A stretch of 64,000 nucleotides of DNA from Candidatus Angelobacter sp. Gp1-AA117 (GTDB lineage Bacteria > Acidobacteriota > Terriglobia > Terriglobales > Acidobacteriaceae). Made by a program: the position numbers and the translations under genes. Under the pieces are notes generated by a model. That model had not been told where the DNA came from and searched no databases. It was given only the letters and a program-made list of their open reading frames with translations. The stretch covers positions 1-64,000 of the forward strand of contig QHVI01000028.1 in NCBI GenBank assembly GCA_003223515.1, in the 5' to 3' direction. This document shows positions 1 to 8,975 of the stretch, in pieces. Each line of letters opens with the position of its first letter. The first letter of the stretch is position 1.

Positions 1-2688
1 AACACCGACATGATGTTGATCATGGGCGGCAATCCAGCGGAAAATCATCCCTGCGGTTTCAAGTGGCCGATTGAGGCCAAGCGCAACCGCAATGCCAAGA
101 TGCTGGTGGTGGATCCACGCTTTACGCGGACTGCGTCTGTGGCAGATATGTTCTGCCAGATTCGCGCCGGGACAGACATCGCCTTCCTGGGCGGCCTGAT
201 CAACTACGCCATCCAGAACAACCGCATCGCCAAAGACTACCTCGTCAACTACACCAACGCCGCCTTCATTATTAAGGAAGGGTTCACGCTGCCCGCCGAT
301 GGCGACGGTCTGTATTCCGGCTTTGACGAGCAGGCAAAGAAGTATGATCCCGCCACCTGGAACTACGAAGAAGGCGGGGACATGACGCCGAAGGAAGCAG
401 CGGAGTCGGCCACGGCGATGACCGTCTCCACGCTGGTGAAGCCCCCGGCAGCCGCAGGCGGGGCAAAGCCTTCGGGCGGCAAGCCGGTGTCCCCACAACA
501 TTATGGCGCTCCGGCCGGGTTTCATCCTCAAGGTGGCCAGCAGAGCACCAAGGCGGAAGGCGGCGGATACCAGGCACAAGGCCCGGTAGGCGCAAAGGCC
601 GCTCCCGGTGCTCCGGTACCGGTGGCACTGCCTCCCAAGGTGGCTTATGACGTTTCACTGGAGCATCCGCGCTGCGTCTTCCAATTGCTGAAGAAGCAGT
701 ATTCGCGCTACACGCCGGAGATGGTTTCCAGGATCACCGGCATTCCCGCCGACAAGCTGACCAAGGCGTGGGAGCTGTTCACCTCCGTCCGCAAAAACGG
801 AGACATGAAAAAGGTCGCCACCATTATCTATGCGGTGGGCTGGACGCAGCACGCGCACGGATCACAGATCATCCGCACGGCAGCCATGGCACAGTTGCTG
901 CTGGGCAATGTGGGCCGCGCGGGCGGCGGAGTGAATGCGTTGCGCGGACACTCCAATATCCAGGGCGCTACCGATATGGCCGGAGTCTTTGACATTCTGC
1001 CCGGCTACCTCAAGGTGCCTACTCCCGCCGACAAGGACTTTGATACCTATATCACGCGCATCACTCCCAAAACGTCCAAGCCCAATGAGTGGGACTCGTT
1101 CAATTACTGGTCGAACACGCCGAAATTTGCCGTGTCATTCATGAAAGCCATGTACGGCGATGCGGCCAAGAAAGAGAACGACTGGGCCTTCCACTACCTG
1201 CCCAAGATTGACCGCAAGTACTCATGGGTGGAGCTGTGGGACGGCATGTACAAAGACAAGGTCAAAGGCCTGATTGCCTTTGGCATGAACGGCGTGGCCA
1301 TTGGCCCGAACAGCGACAAGAACATTGACGCGCTGAAGAAGGCCGACTGGCTGGTGGTGTGTGAAATCTATCCTGATGAGACCAGCGAGTTCTGGATGTC
1401 GCCTGGCATTTCCAAAGACGACATGAAGAACATCAAGACTGAGGTCTACCGCCTGCCCGGCGCAGGTTTTGCCGAAAAGGATGGGACCTTCGTCAATTCA
1501 GCGCGCTGGCTGAAGTGGAAATACACGGCGCTGCCCACACCGGGAGACGCGAGGCTGGACCAGGAAATTCTGGCGCGCATCTTCCTGGCCGTCCGCGACC
1601 TGTACAAGAAGGAAGGCGGCAAGTTCCCTGACCCGATCCTGAATGCAAGCTGGGCCTATGCTACTCCCAACAATCCTTCGTTCACGGAGATTGCCAAGGA
1701 GATCAACGGCAAGGCGCTGGCCGACCTGAAGGACGAGAAGACAGGACAGGAGATCAAGTCCGGACAGCAGCTCCCCGGCTTCGCGTGGCTCAAAGACGAT
1801 GGTACCACCATGTGCGGCAACTGGCTGTACAGCGGCTCATGGACGGAGGCCGGAGCACAGAGCCAGCGGCGCGGACTGGAAGACCCGTCCGGGTTGGGAA
1901 TCTATCCCAACTATGCGTGGTCATGGCCGGCCAACCGGCGCGTGATGTACAACCGCGCATCCTGCGACATCAATGGCAAGCCGTGGGATCCCGATCGCAA
2001 GCAGGTCTGGTGGAACGATGCACAGCAGAAGTGGGTAGGCAACGATGTCCCCGACTTCAAGGTTGACTCGCATCCTCACGATCACATGGGGCCATTCATC
2101 ATGAATCCTGAGGGGGTGGGGCGCTTGTTCACGCCTCTGGCAGCCATGGCAGACGGGCCATTCCCTGAGCACTACGAGCCATTCGAAAGCCCGATTGCCA
2201 ATCCGCTCCACCCGAAGCACTCAAACAATCCGGTGGCCAAGCAATTCAAATCCGAGCGCGACAAGTACTCGAAGACCGGTGATGAATACAACGTGGTCTG
2301 CACCACCTACCGGCTGACGGAGCACTATCACTACTGGACGAAGAACAATCCCATGAACGTCCAGTTGGTGCCGGAGCCGTTCGTGGAGATGTCAGAGGAA
2401 CATGCGAGTGACATGGGAATCAAGGGCGGGGACAAGATTAAAGTCTCCAGCGCCCGCGGTTCCTACGTGGCCAAGGCCATGGTCACCAAGCGCATCAAGC
2501 CCCTGCAAATCGATGGCAAAAAGGTTCATCCCATCGGCATTCCCATTCACTGGGGTTATCGCGGCATCAAGGAGGACGAAGGAAAGACGGCCAGAAATAC
2601 CGCCAATATCCTGAGCCCCAGCGTGATTGACCCCAACGCCTACACACCTGAATTCAAAGGATTCATGGTGAAGGTAGAGAAAGCCTGA
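1..2688 (+). CDS. fdnG: Formate dehydrogenase, catalytic (alpha) subunit, 5'-truncated by window
   Basis: Catalytic subunit of a respiratory formate dehydrogenase (FdnG/FdoG type, molybdopterin oxidoreductase family). It oxidises formate to CO2 and passes electrons to the beta subunit, normally on the periplasmic face. The frame is already open at base 1, so the Tat signal, the [4Fe-4S] ligands and the Cys/Sec active-site residue lie outside the window; 895 residues remain. Recognisable stretches are MGGNPAENHP, VDPRFTRTASVADMF, SRYTPEMV and the C-terminal PIGIPIHWGYRG of the cofactor-binding domain. Around bases 385-645 there is an insertion of about 85 Ala/Gly/Pro/Gln-rich residues that I do not recall in E. 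coli FdnG. The beta subunit gene starts 11 bases after the stop. Family is certain; Mo versus W and Sec versus Cys cannot be judged from what is visible. Confidence 0.95.
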   Translation, partial: NTDMMLIMGGNPAENHPCGFKWPIEAKRNRNAKMLVVDPRFTRTASVADMFCQIRAGTDIAFLGGLINYAIQNNRIAKDYLVNYTNAAFIIKEGFTLPADGDGLYSGFDEQAKKYDPATWNYEEGGDMTPKEAAESATAMTVSTLVKPPAAAGGAKPSGGKPVSPQHYGAPAGFHPQGGQQSTKAEGGGYQAQGPVGAKAAPGAPVPVALPPKVAYDVSLEHPRCVFQLLKKQYSRYTPEMVSRITGIPADKLTKAWELFTSVRKNGDMKKVATIIYAVGWTQHAHGSQIIRTAAMAQLLLGNVGRAGGGVNALRGHSNIQGATDMAGVFDILPGYLKVPTPADKDFDTYITRITPKTSKPNEWDSFNYWSNTPKFAVSFMKAMYGDAAKKENDWAFHYLPKIDRKYSWVELWDGMYKDKVKGLIAFGMNGVAIGPNSDKNIDALKKADWLVVCEIYPDETSEFWMSPGISKDDMKNIKTEVYRLPGAGFAEKDGTFVNSARWLKWKYTALPTPGDARLDQEILARIFLAVRDLYKKEGGKFPDPILNASWAYATPNNPSFTEIAKEINGKALADLKDEKTGQEIKSGQQLPGFAWLKDDGTTMCGNWLYSGSWTEAGAQSQRRGLEDPSGLGIYPNYAWSWPANRRVMYNRASCDINGKPWDPDRKQVWWNDAQQKWVGNDVPDFKVDSHPHDHMGPFIMNPEGVGRLFTPLAAMADGPFPEHYEPFESPIANPLHPKHSNNPVAKQFKSERDKYSKTGDEYNVVCTTYRLTEHYHYWTKNNPMNVQLVPEPFVEMSEEHASDMGIKGGDKIKVSSARGSYVAKAMVTKRIKPLQIDGKKVHPIGIPIHWGYRGIKEDEGKTARNTANILSPSVIDPNAYTPEFKGFMVKVEKA

Positions 2689-2699
2689 AGGAGCCGACC

Positions 2700-3581
2700 A
2701 TGCCAAACGAAGCGATGCAAGTCAAAGCGATTTCGGCGCATCCGGGTCCGGTTCCTGGAGGCAATGTCTCGCGCGACTATGACGTTTGCAAGCTCATTGA
2801 CACCACCACCTGCATTGGCTGCAAGGCCTGTGAGGTGGCGTGCCTGGAGTGGAACGGATACGAGTTCCGCGAAACCACTTTCGACAATACCTACCAGACC
2901 ATGCCGGATACGGCCTGGAACTACTGGAACCTGATCCGCTTCAACGAGGTGGAGAGCGAGGAGCACGGCCTGCAGTGGCTCATGCGCAAAGACCAGTGCA
3001 TGCACTGCGCCGAGCCGGGCTGCCTGGAAGCTTGTCCAGCGGACGGAGCGATCGTCCAGTACAAAAACGGTATTGTTGATTTCAACCAGGAAAATTGCAT
3101 TGGCTGCCAGTACTGCGTGACCGGCTGCCCCTTCAATATTCCTAAATTCAATCCCGAAACCAAGAAGGTCTTCAAATGCACGCTGTGCTCTGACCGCGTA
3201 GGCGCAGGGCTGGAGCCGGCGTGCATTAAGGCGTGTCCGACGGGCTGCCTGCACTTTGGCAGCAAGGAGGACATGAAAGACCTGGCCGAGCGGCGCGTGG
3301 CGCAGTTGCATAAAGAAACGTCCTACAACAAAGCGGGCGTCTATGATCCGGAAGGTGTAGGCGGAACGCACGTGATCTATGTTCTGCACGATGCCGAGAA
3401 CCCGGAGAAATACGGGGGCCTGCCCAAGAACCCGCGCATCCCGCTGATGGTCAGCTTCTGGAAGCATCCTCTGAAATGGCTGGGCAACGTCGGCCTGGTG
3501 TTTGGCATTGCCGGCGTGCTGCTGCACTATGTGCGCTTTGGGCCAAAAGTGATCGACAAAAAAGAGGAGAAAAAGCCATGA
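2700..3581 (+). CDS. fdnH: Formate dehydrogenase, iron-sulfur (beta) subunit
   Basis: Electron-transfer subunit that carries electrons from the catalytic subunit to the membrane cytochrome b. The 293 residues contain four ferredoxin-type Cys clusters: CIGCKACEVAC, CMHCAEPGCLEAC, CIGCQYCVTGC and CTLCSDRVGAG with a later CIKAC. This is the FdnH/FdoH four-cluster pattern. One hydrophobic C-terminal segment (about residues 255-278) would anchor it in the membrane, as in E. coli FdnH. An AAGGAG Shine-Dalgarno lies about 7 bases before the ATG. The stop overlaps the gamma subunit start (ATGA), so the three genes form one operon and are probably translationally coupled. Confidence 0.96.
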   Translation: MPNEAMQVKAISAHPGPVPGGNVSRDYDVCKLIDTTTCIGCKACEVACLEWNGYEFRETTFDNTYQTMPDTAWNYWNLIRFNEVESEEHGLQWLMRKDQCMHCAEPGCLEACPADGAIVQYKNGIVDFNQENCIGCQYCVTGCPFNIPKFNPETKKVFKCTLCSDRVGAGLEPACIKACPTGCLHFGSKEDMKDLAERRVAQLHKETSYNKAGVYDPEGVGGTHVIYVLHDAENPEKYGGLPKNPRIPLMVSFWKHPLKWLGNVGLVFGIAGVLLHYVRFGPKVIDKKEEKKP

Positions 3582-4243
3582 GCACACCCACCATTCTTCG
3601 TGAAGGCACGATTCTCCCGGAAGGCCAGGTGGTCCGCTATACGTTTGAAGAGCGCGCCTGCCACTGGGTGAATGGCGTGACCTATCTCTTCTGCATGCTT
3701 ACGGGGCTGGCGTTCTACTCGCCTTATCTTTATTGGATGTCCTACGTGGGGGGAAGCCCAGCCACGGCGCGCACGCTGCATCCGTGGGTGGGAGTGTTCT
3801 TCTTTGTTGCAATGCTGTGGATGCACACGCTGTGGAAGGTGCAGATGGCGTCCATACCGGAAGACCAGCAATGGAAGGACAACATGAAGTACTACATCGA
3901 GAACCGGGACGAACTGCTTCCACCCGCTGGCCGCTTCAACGCCGGGCAGAAGCTCTTCTACTGGGTGATGTATTACGCAGCTATCATCCTGCTGCTTACG
4001 GGAGTCGTGATGTGGTTTCCGGAATTGATGCCGCGCAACCTGCACTGGCTGCTGACGATCATCATTCCGATCCATGCGGCAGCGGCGCTGGTCACCATTG
4101 GAGCTTTCATCATCCACATCTATATGGGAATCCTGATGGTTCCCGGTGGGCTAAAAGGCATTGCCTACGGCCGGGTCTCGGAAGAGTGGGCAGCCCATCA
4201 TCACCGGTTGTGGTATGAGAAGATCAAGAAAGACAGCCGCTAG
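3578..4243 (+). CDS. fdnI: Formate dehydrogenase, cytochrome b556 (gamma) subunit
   Basis: Membrane subunit (221 residues) that binds haem b and hands electrons to the quinone pool. It has about four hydrophobic helices with conserved histidines (HWVNG near residue 27, HPWVG near 68, and further His in the last two helices), as in FdnI/FdoI. The start is the ATG that overlaps the fdnH stop codon by four bases; an upstream in-frame start would lie inside fdnH and is not needed. The C-terminal HRLWYEKIK segment matters because a diverged copy of it reappears at about 6.8 kb, beyond the next gene. A stem-loop follows the stop codon. Confidence 0.95.
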   Translation: MSTPTILREGTILPEGQVVRYTFEERACHWVNGVTYLFCMLTGLAFYSPYLYWMSYVGGSPATARTLHPWVGVFFFVAMLWMHTLWKVQMASIPEDQQWKDNMKYYIENRDELLPPAGRFNAGQKLFYWVMYYAAIILLLTGVVMWFPELMPRNLHWLLTIIIPIHAAAALVTIGAFIIHIYMGILMVPGGLKGIAYGRVSEEWAAHHHRLWYEKIKKDSR

Positions 4244-4269
4244 CTCTGGCTTCTGGCTTTTGTGATCAG

Positions 4270-4292
4270 GGGGTGCGACATGGTCGTACCCC
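4270..4292 (+). terminator. Stem-loop after fdnI, probable operon terminator
   Basis: Ten-base-pair hairpin, GGGGTGCGAC-ATG-GTCGTACCCC with one G-T wobble, 26 bases after the fdnI stop. The 3' side is pyrimidine-rich (CTCTTCCCTC) but not a clean T run, so termination strength is uncertain. A diverged copy with a real T tract lies after the next gene. Confidence 0.6.
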
Positions 4293-4520
4293 TCTTCCCT
4301 CAAAATATACCATTTCGACTCGTCGACCCATACATCTCTCAATTGCAAATTTTGCATGATCAATTATTTCTTAGATCAAATATCCTTGAGATTCGGATCC
4401 TGTCCGCCCGAAGTTCGTAAGAAGCAGCATGCTGCGAATACGTTTTTAAAAAACTTTCTGAACACAATTGACACGCTACTTCTAATTTGCATAGACTCGA
4501 ATACCCGAAGGGGGACAAGC

Positions 4521-6737
4521 TTGGAAGGCGCAACGACTTCAGAATCACGTCGGGATGACCCACTCACCTTATTGTATAGAACTGGCGGATACGCCGTTTT
4601 CTCATTCTTGGCGCTCTTTTCAAATCCTTGGAATTTTTCTAATTTACGTTTCCCAATTGTTACGACTCTACTCTTTGCTTTTTTTATTTCTCTGGGTTTT
4701 TTTGCCGCGTACTCGGCGATCTTTCATCCAACTAGAAGACACTTTCCCATACCGCCAATTGAATTAAAATTAGAACGCAAGGACTTTAAGTTCTTCACTA
4801 TAATAGGTGTCGGGGTGGCTGCAGGATGTGCTTACCATCTTTGGAGTGTTCCCGAGCGCGTCCCAATCCCTTTATTGTTAGCACTTTTAAGTTATTCTTT
4901 GGCAACACTTTCGTATGGGATCTTTTTACTATGGAAATATCCCACTTATGAAAATCCACCTATTCGGTATCAGCTGATCTTTCCGATTTTATTGTCCATC
5001 ACGTTACCCCTCTATATTGGCCTTAATCTCTCACATTTCACAAGTTATGTCGCATTATTACCATTTGTTTTTTTAACCGTATACTTCTTTGTTGCAACGA
5101 CCATAAAGAGACGCCTTTGGCTCACAGTATGGAGTTCATCCTGCGTTGGAGGAATGTGCTGGTTTAGTAATATTTTTCCTTGGGCCCAACCACACGTGAA
5201 TTCATTTCTATTTGCAACAGCAGTTTCTGCTTATGCGGCAGTATTCGAATCATGGAATGTAACAAATAGAGCTGCGCATCTATCAAGTACTTGGGATAGT
5301 CTCTCAGAGAGAAATTACTATGCCAGTTTTGCTGCGCTAGTATTTTCTGTGTTTTCTGCCGCCATTCTATTTGTATTTACTTCTCGCAGTTCCTTGCTTT
5401 TGATGTTTCTAGCAATACATAGCACAGTTTCTCTTTTTGTCTGGTACACAGCTGCGCCCCCATCAAAGCTTTTAGTGGATAGCGATAAATGGTGGCTGAT
5501 CAAACTATTTCTTGGTTTGTGTATTTTTGCTGGACTCATTTTCGATGACAAGATTGGTAACCGTACTCTCAAAACATCGCTGGGTATCGAGAGTGTTAGC
5601 ATTACTGTATTTCTATCTATTCTCAATTTCCTTGGCTTTCTCAGAATATCAGATCAACCGATTCTGACAGTTCCAGGAATGGTTGAGTATTATAACCGCG
5701 ATAAAAGAAATCTTCTAAGACATATGTTCATTGTAATTATTATCGGATTGGGAGTCTTTTTTAATCTATATTCAAACCGTGGCACTATTCTTAATGAAGA
5801 AATGGTAAAACGAGCAGGCAATGGCTTTTATTTATTCATGCTTTATTGCACTTTAACAATTATCAGTTTGGGTTTAACTAATAGACCACCGGATACGCAC
5901 AATCGTTTGCAAATTACACTTCACAGAATTATGGGAATAGCCATTAGTATGCGGCTTTTTTCCTCTATTTGCGTTGGATTGAGTGTTTTTTTGACAGCTT
6001 GGCATCGCGGAGATCATCCAAAGCATGCTTTTTGGGTAGGCTTGCCTTTTTCATTAGCTGCAATGGGTGGTTTTTGCCTTAATGACTTCTTGGATATTGA
6101 AAAAGATCGTCAAAATAGACCTTATCGGGCACTTCCAAGAGGGATAATACAACCTCTGACCATCCTATCTTTATCAATACTACTACTTCTCGTAGCAACA
6201 ATTACTATTTTTTTTGTGGCAGAGAGCAAATTCGACTATTTAATATATTTTTCAGTCGTCGGCGGCTTAGCCGCTTATAATGTGGTTCTTCGGATCAGTG
6301 CTGGTTTTAAGACAATATATACGGGCTTAATTTCGTGCCTTCCATTTGTTCTAGTCATATTTAAATATCAATACCCTCATGAATTTTGGATTTTTCCGCT
6401 TAGTGTTTTGTTTTTTGTGTCGGGGCGGGAGCTTTGGATGGATGTTTATGACATAGAGGGTGATCGCCAATATGGACTGCGGACTTTACCAGTGCTCGTC
6501 GGCGAGAATATAACATCGACACTGGGTGCGCTCTGTCTGGCCGTTGGGAGCCTTAGCCTTCTTCTGCTTTCGACTATTCGAGGCGATTGGCTTGGGCAAT
6601 TGGTTGCTATATTGCTTACAATCAGTTGCGCAGGCCTTATTGTTCTCTGGAGAAAGCGCCGAGTCTGGGCACAACAGATCATATACGGCTGCTGGATACC
6701 TATGGCTTTTGGCTTACTGCTTTTAATCAGAGCATAA
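4521..6737 (+). CDS. Large polytopic membrane protein with C-terminal UbiA-type prenyltransferase domain
   Basis: About 738 residues, almost all hydrophobic. The last 290 or so residues are a UbiA-superfamily intramembrane prenyltransferase: the first Asp-rich motif NDFLDIEKD begins near residue 521 and the second, DVYDIEGD, near 641, with RPYRALPRG between them. This superfamily transfers polyprenyl chains to aromatic or lipid acceptors; the acceptor here is unknown. The first 450 residues form many membrane segments that I cannot assign, and the fusion is unusual because UbiA proteins are normally about 300 residues. I prefer the TTG start at 4521 because AAGGGGG lies 6 bases upstream. The frame also opens at an ATG at 4356, which has no ribosome site. 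The gene is strikingly AT-rich against its neighbours, which suggests horizontal acquisition. Confidence 0.8.
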   Translation: MEGATTSESRRDDPLTLLYRTGGYAVFSFLALFSNPWNFSNLRFPIVTTLLFAFFISLGFFAAYSAIFHPTRRHFPIPPIELKLERKDFKFFTIIGVGVAAGCAYHLWSVPERVPIPLLLALLSYSLATLSYGIFLLWKYPTYENPPIRYQLIFPILLSITLPLYIGLNLSHFTSYVALLPFVFLTVYFFVATTIKRRLWLTVWSSSCVGGMCWFSNIFPWAQPHVNSFLFATAVSAYAAVFESWNVTNRAAHLSSTWDSLSERNYYASFAALVFSVFSAAILFVFTSRSSLLLMFLAIHSTVSLFVWYTAAPPSKLLVDSDKWWLIKLFLGLCIFAGLIFDDKIGNRTLKTSLGIESVSITVFLSILNFLGFLRISDQPILTVPGMVEYYNRDKRNLLRHMFIVIIIGLGVFFNLYSNRGTILNEEMVKRAGNGFYLFMLYCTLTIISLGLTNRPPDTHNRLQITLHRIMGIAISMRLFSSICVGLSVFLTAWHRGDHPKHAFWVGLPFSLAAMGGFCLNDFLDIEKDRQNRPYRALPRGIIQPLTILSLSILLLLVATITIFFVAESKFDYLIYFSVVGGLAAYNVVLRISAGFKTIYTGLISCLPFVLVIFKYQYPHEFWIFPLSVLFFVSGRELWMDVYDIEGDRQYGLRTLPVLVGENITSTLGALCLAVGSLSLLLLSTIRGDWLGQLVAILLTISCAGLIVLWRKRRVWAQQIIYGCWIPMAFGLLLLIRA

Positions 6738-6793
6738 TATTTAGAGGCATGCATCAATTTTGTTGCATTTCTGGAAGGACGGTCTGGGCGTAC

Positions 6794-6845
6794 GGGAAGA
6801 CTGGGCCCACCTATTTGTCACCGGTTGTGGTACGACAAGATAGAG
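6794..6845 (+). pseudogene. Decayed remnant of an fdnI-like 3' end
   Basis: The sequence matches the last codons of fdnI (4189-4230). In two frames joined by a one-base shift it reads EDWA then HRLWYDKIE, against EEWA and HRLWYEKIK in fdnI. Several differences fall at third codon positions, as expected for a copy that was once translated. It is followed, as in fdnI, by the same hairpin. The best reading is the tail of a second, diverged fdnI or of a duplicated locus, with the AT-rich gene lying between the two copies. Confidence 0.6.
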
Positions 6846-6870
6846 GGGTGCGATATTGTCGTACCCTTTT
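6846..6870 (+). terminator. Intrinsic terminator, copy of the fdnI hairpin
   Basis: Stem GGGTGCGAT / GTCGTACCC with loop ATT and a TTTT tail. It is homologous to the hairpin at 4270-4292; the C-to-T change on the 5' arm keeps pairing as a G-T wobble. It lies about 110 bases after the UbiA-domain gene and probably ends its transcript. Confidence 0.6.
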
Positions 6871-7024
6871 GAATTTGTGAACCTTATCATTTCTCTGCGT
6901 TCCCTGCGGCGGCCTTTGCGGGTTAAGGTTTTTTATTGCGTTTCCCGGAAGAGGTTGGTTTTCTTAATTTTTCCATATTGATAGGCGTATACTTCTCAAT
7001 CTGCGCGTTTTGAAGTGAGGCCTT

Positions 7025-8935
7025 ATGGTTCCCAAGCCTGTAGCCCTGATTAGCATGCCTTCGCAGTCGGCCGGTATCCCTTCCATCCAACTGGCTTTGT
7101 TGAAACCCACACTGGAGAGGGCCGGCATTCCTGCCCAGTCGTTTTCCCTTTATATGTACCTGGGAACTCAGCTTGGGTGGCGGCTCAGCGAGACCCTGGC
7201 CGAAGTGTGGCCCAGCCTGGTGGGCGAGTGGATATGGTCGAAAGCCGCCTTCGGCGATGAAGCCAATCCCGACGTGGAAGAGTATTTCATCACGCACCGC
7301 GAGACCTTTGACGCATTCTGCAAAGCCGCCGGATGTACCCTGGAAGACCTGCGCCAGCTTCGCAATCAGGGCGCGCAGGAATTTATCGACTTCTGCGTAG
7401 AGAGCACCGACTGGAGCCGCTTTGGGCTGATCGGCCTTACGGTGGTCTACCAGCAGATGCTTTCCAGCCTGGCCATGGCGCGCGCTCTCAAGAAGAAGTA
7501 TCCGCAGATTCCCATCATCATGGGCGGCGGGGCCATGGAAGACGATATTGCCGAAGAGATCATGAAGGGCTGCCCGCAGATGGATTATGTGCACTGCGGC
7601 GATGCCGACATAGGATTTCCCGAGATGGTTCACCGCCTGTATGCGGGCCAGAGCATGGAAAGCCAGCGGGGCATCATGTGGCGCGATGCGCAGGGCAAAG
7701 TACAATACGCCGGACGCGCTCCCAACTTCCATGAGATGAATGCCATCCCCATTCCCGATTATGACGAGTTTTACTATGCGCGGCGGGCCAGCGGCTACGA
7801 TACGTGGCCCAAGGCGCGTCCGGTGCAGTTGCCGTTTGAGACTTCGCGCGGATGCTGGTGGGGAGAGAAAAATCACTGCACCTTCTGCGGCTTGAACCGT
7901 TCAGGCATGGAATTCAGGGCCAAGAGCGTGGATAACGTAATCGAGCAGTTAGAGACGCTCTCCAGCCGTTATCGCTGCTTCGATTTTTTTGCCATCGACA
8001 ACATCATGGCCCCGGAATATACCGAGAAGCTTTTCAGCCGCCTGGCGGCCGCCAACAGCGACATCTCCATGCACTATGAGATTCGGCCCAACTTCTCGCG
8101 CACGCAACTGGCGCGCATGCGGCGCGGCGGACTTCATTCGGTGTTGCCGGGCGTCGAAAGTTTCGCCACCAACATTCTCAAGAGCATGAGAAAGTTCACC
8201 ACCGGCATGCGCAACATCGAGTTGGTGAAGTGGTGCACGTATTACAAGATCAACGTTACCTATAACATTCTCTGCCGCTTTGCCGGAGAGACAGAACAAG
8301 ACTACCGCACGCAGTGCGAGGTAATGGCCAAAATTCCGCACCTGCAGCCGCCCTATGCGGCGGTCATGGCGCGCGCCGACCGGGGTTCGCCGATGTTCAC
8401 CGATCCGGCCTCGCAATCGATCTCAAAGCTTGTGCCTTTCAAGTGCTACCAGTACATCTTTCCCAAAGGAAAGTTCGACCTGCCCCGCATCTCTTATTTC
8501 TTCGATCAGGAGATGACCAACATCGCGGGCGAAGCTTCTTATGCCGCCACCTTTGATGCCGTGGACAACTGGCGGGAGAAATGGGATCAGTCGCAGAAGC
8601 CGTATCTGAAGTACCGCAAGTCGTGGTCTACGATCTTCATCTTTGATGGCCGGCAGGAACAACCGCGGACGCACCGCTATCACGATCAGGAGGCCGCTCT
8701 GTACGAATACTGCTCTGATGCGCGGACGCCCAGGGACATCAGCACGAATTTCAGCTCTGAGCCGTGGGTTGAGGGGGCGCTCAAAGAATTCCTGGCGAAA
8801 GATCTGATGCTGTTCCTGGATGGCCGGTACCTGAGCCTGGCGCTTCCTGAAAACCGCAACTTTGAATTGGAAGCCGGGCCCAGCGCGAAGATCATGACAG
8901 GGGCGCAGGAGCAGCGGGCGGAGACGTTTGCGTAA
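7025..8935 (+). CDS. Cobalamin-type radical SAM protein, RiPP-maturation family (orphan copy)
   Basis: A 636-residue radical SAM enzyme of the bacteriocin/RiPP maturation type. The N-terminal 200 residues resemble a B12-binding domain (GLIGLTVVYQQ, IPIIMGGGAME). The cluster motif near residue 277 is CWWGEKNHCTFC, that is CX7CX2C instead of the usual CX3CX2C; this spacing is what I know from RiPP-maturation radical SAM C-methyltransferases. GTGAGG just before the ATG sets the start. It is clearly related over its full length to the enzyme at 55248-57164 and more distantly to those at 47-51 kb. No precursor gene or small peptide ORF is obvious on either side, so it may act on a distant substrate. 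Methylation is inferred from the family. Confidence 0.85.
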   Translation: MVPKPVALISMPSQSAGIPSIQLALLKPTLERAGIPAQSFSLYMYLGTQLGWRLSETLAEVWPSLVGEWIWSKAAFGDEANPDVEEYFITHRETFDAFCKAAGCTLEDLRQLRNQGAQEFIDFCVESTDWSRFGLIGLTVVYQQMLSSLAMARALKKKYPQIPIIMGGGAMEDDIAEEIMKGCPQMDYVHCGDADIGFPEMVHRLYAGQSMESQRGIMWRDAQGKVQYAGRAPNFHEMNAIPIPDYDEFYYARRASGYDTWPKARPVQLPFETSRGCWWGEKNHCTFCGLNRSGMEFRAKSVDNVIEQLETLSSRYRCFDFFAIDNIMAPEYTEKLFSRLAAANSDISMHYEIRPNFSRTQLARMRRGGLHSVLPGVESFATNILKSMRKFTTGMRNIELVKWCTYYKINVTYNILCRFAGETEQDYRTQCEVMAKIPHLQPPYAAVMARADRGSPMFTDPASQSISKLVPFKCYQYIFPKGKFDLPRISYFFDQEMTNIAGEASYAATFDAVDNWREKWDQSQKPYLKYRKSWSTIFIFDGRQEQPRTHRYHDQEAALYEYCSDARTPRDISTNFSSEPWVEGALKEFLAKDLMLFLDGRYLSLALPENRNFELEAGPSAKIMTGAQEQRAETFA

Positions 8936-8941
8936 GATTTT

Positions 8942-8975
8942 TACCACTGATCAACACAGATAAACACTGATCGAT
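8942..8975. repeat. Dispersed box: ACTGATCAACACAGATAAACA type
   Basis: Short tandem-like box built from CTGAT and ACACAGAT units just after the radical SAM gene. Related boxes occur at 60757-60835 and 62927-63000. This is an intergenic repeat of unknown role. Confidence 0.5.

Noticed and set aside
2640-3587. Long minus-strand reading frame opposite fdnH
   Set aside because: It is the antisense shadow of a well-recognised ferredoxin-type gene; the translation has no domain features.
4356-6870. The UbiA gene as cargo of a transposon
   Set aside because: The flanking repeats are in direct orientation and derive from fdnI and its terminator; there are no inverted ends and no transposase.
6923-7876. 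317-codon minus-strand frame over the 5' part of the orphan radical SAM gene
   Set aside because: Antisense shadow of a gene with clear family motifs; no supporting ribosome site or domain.
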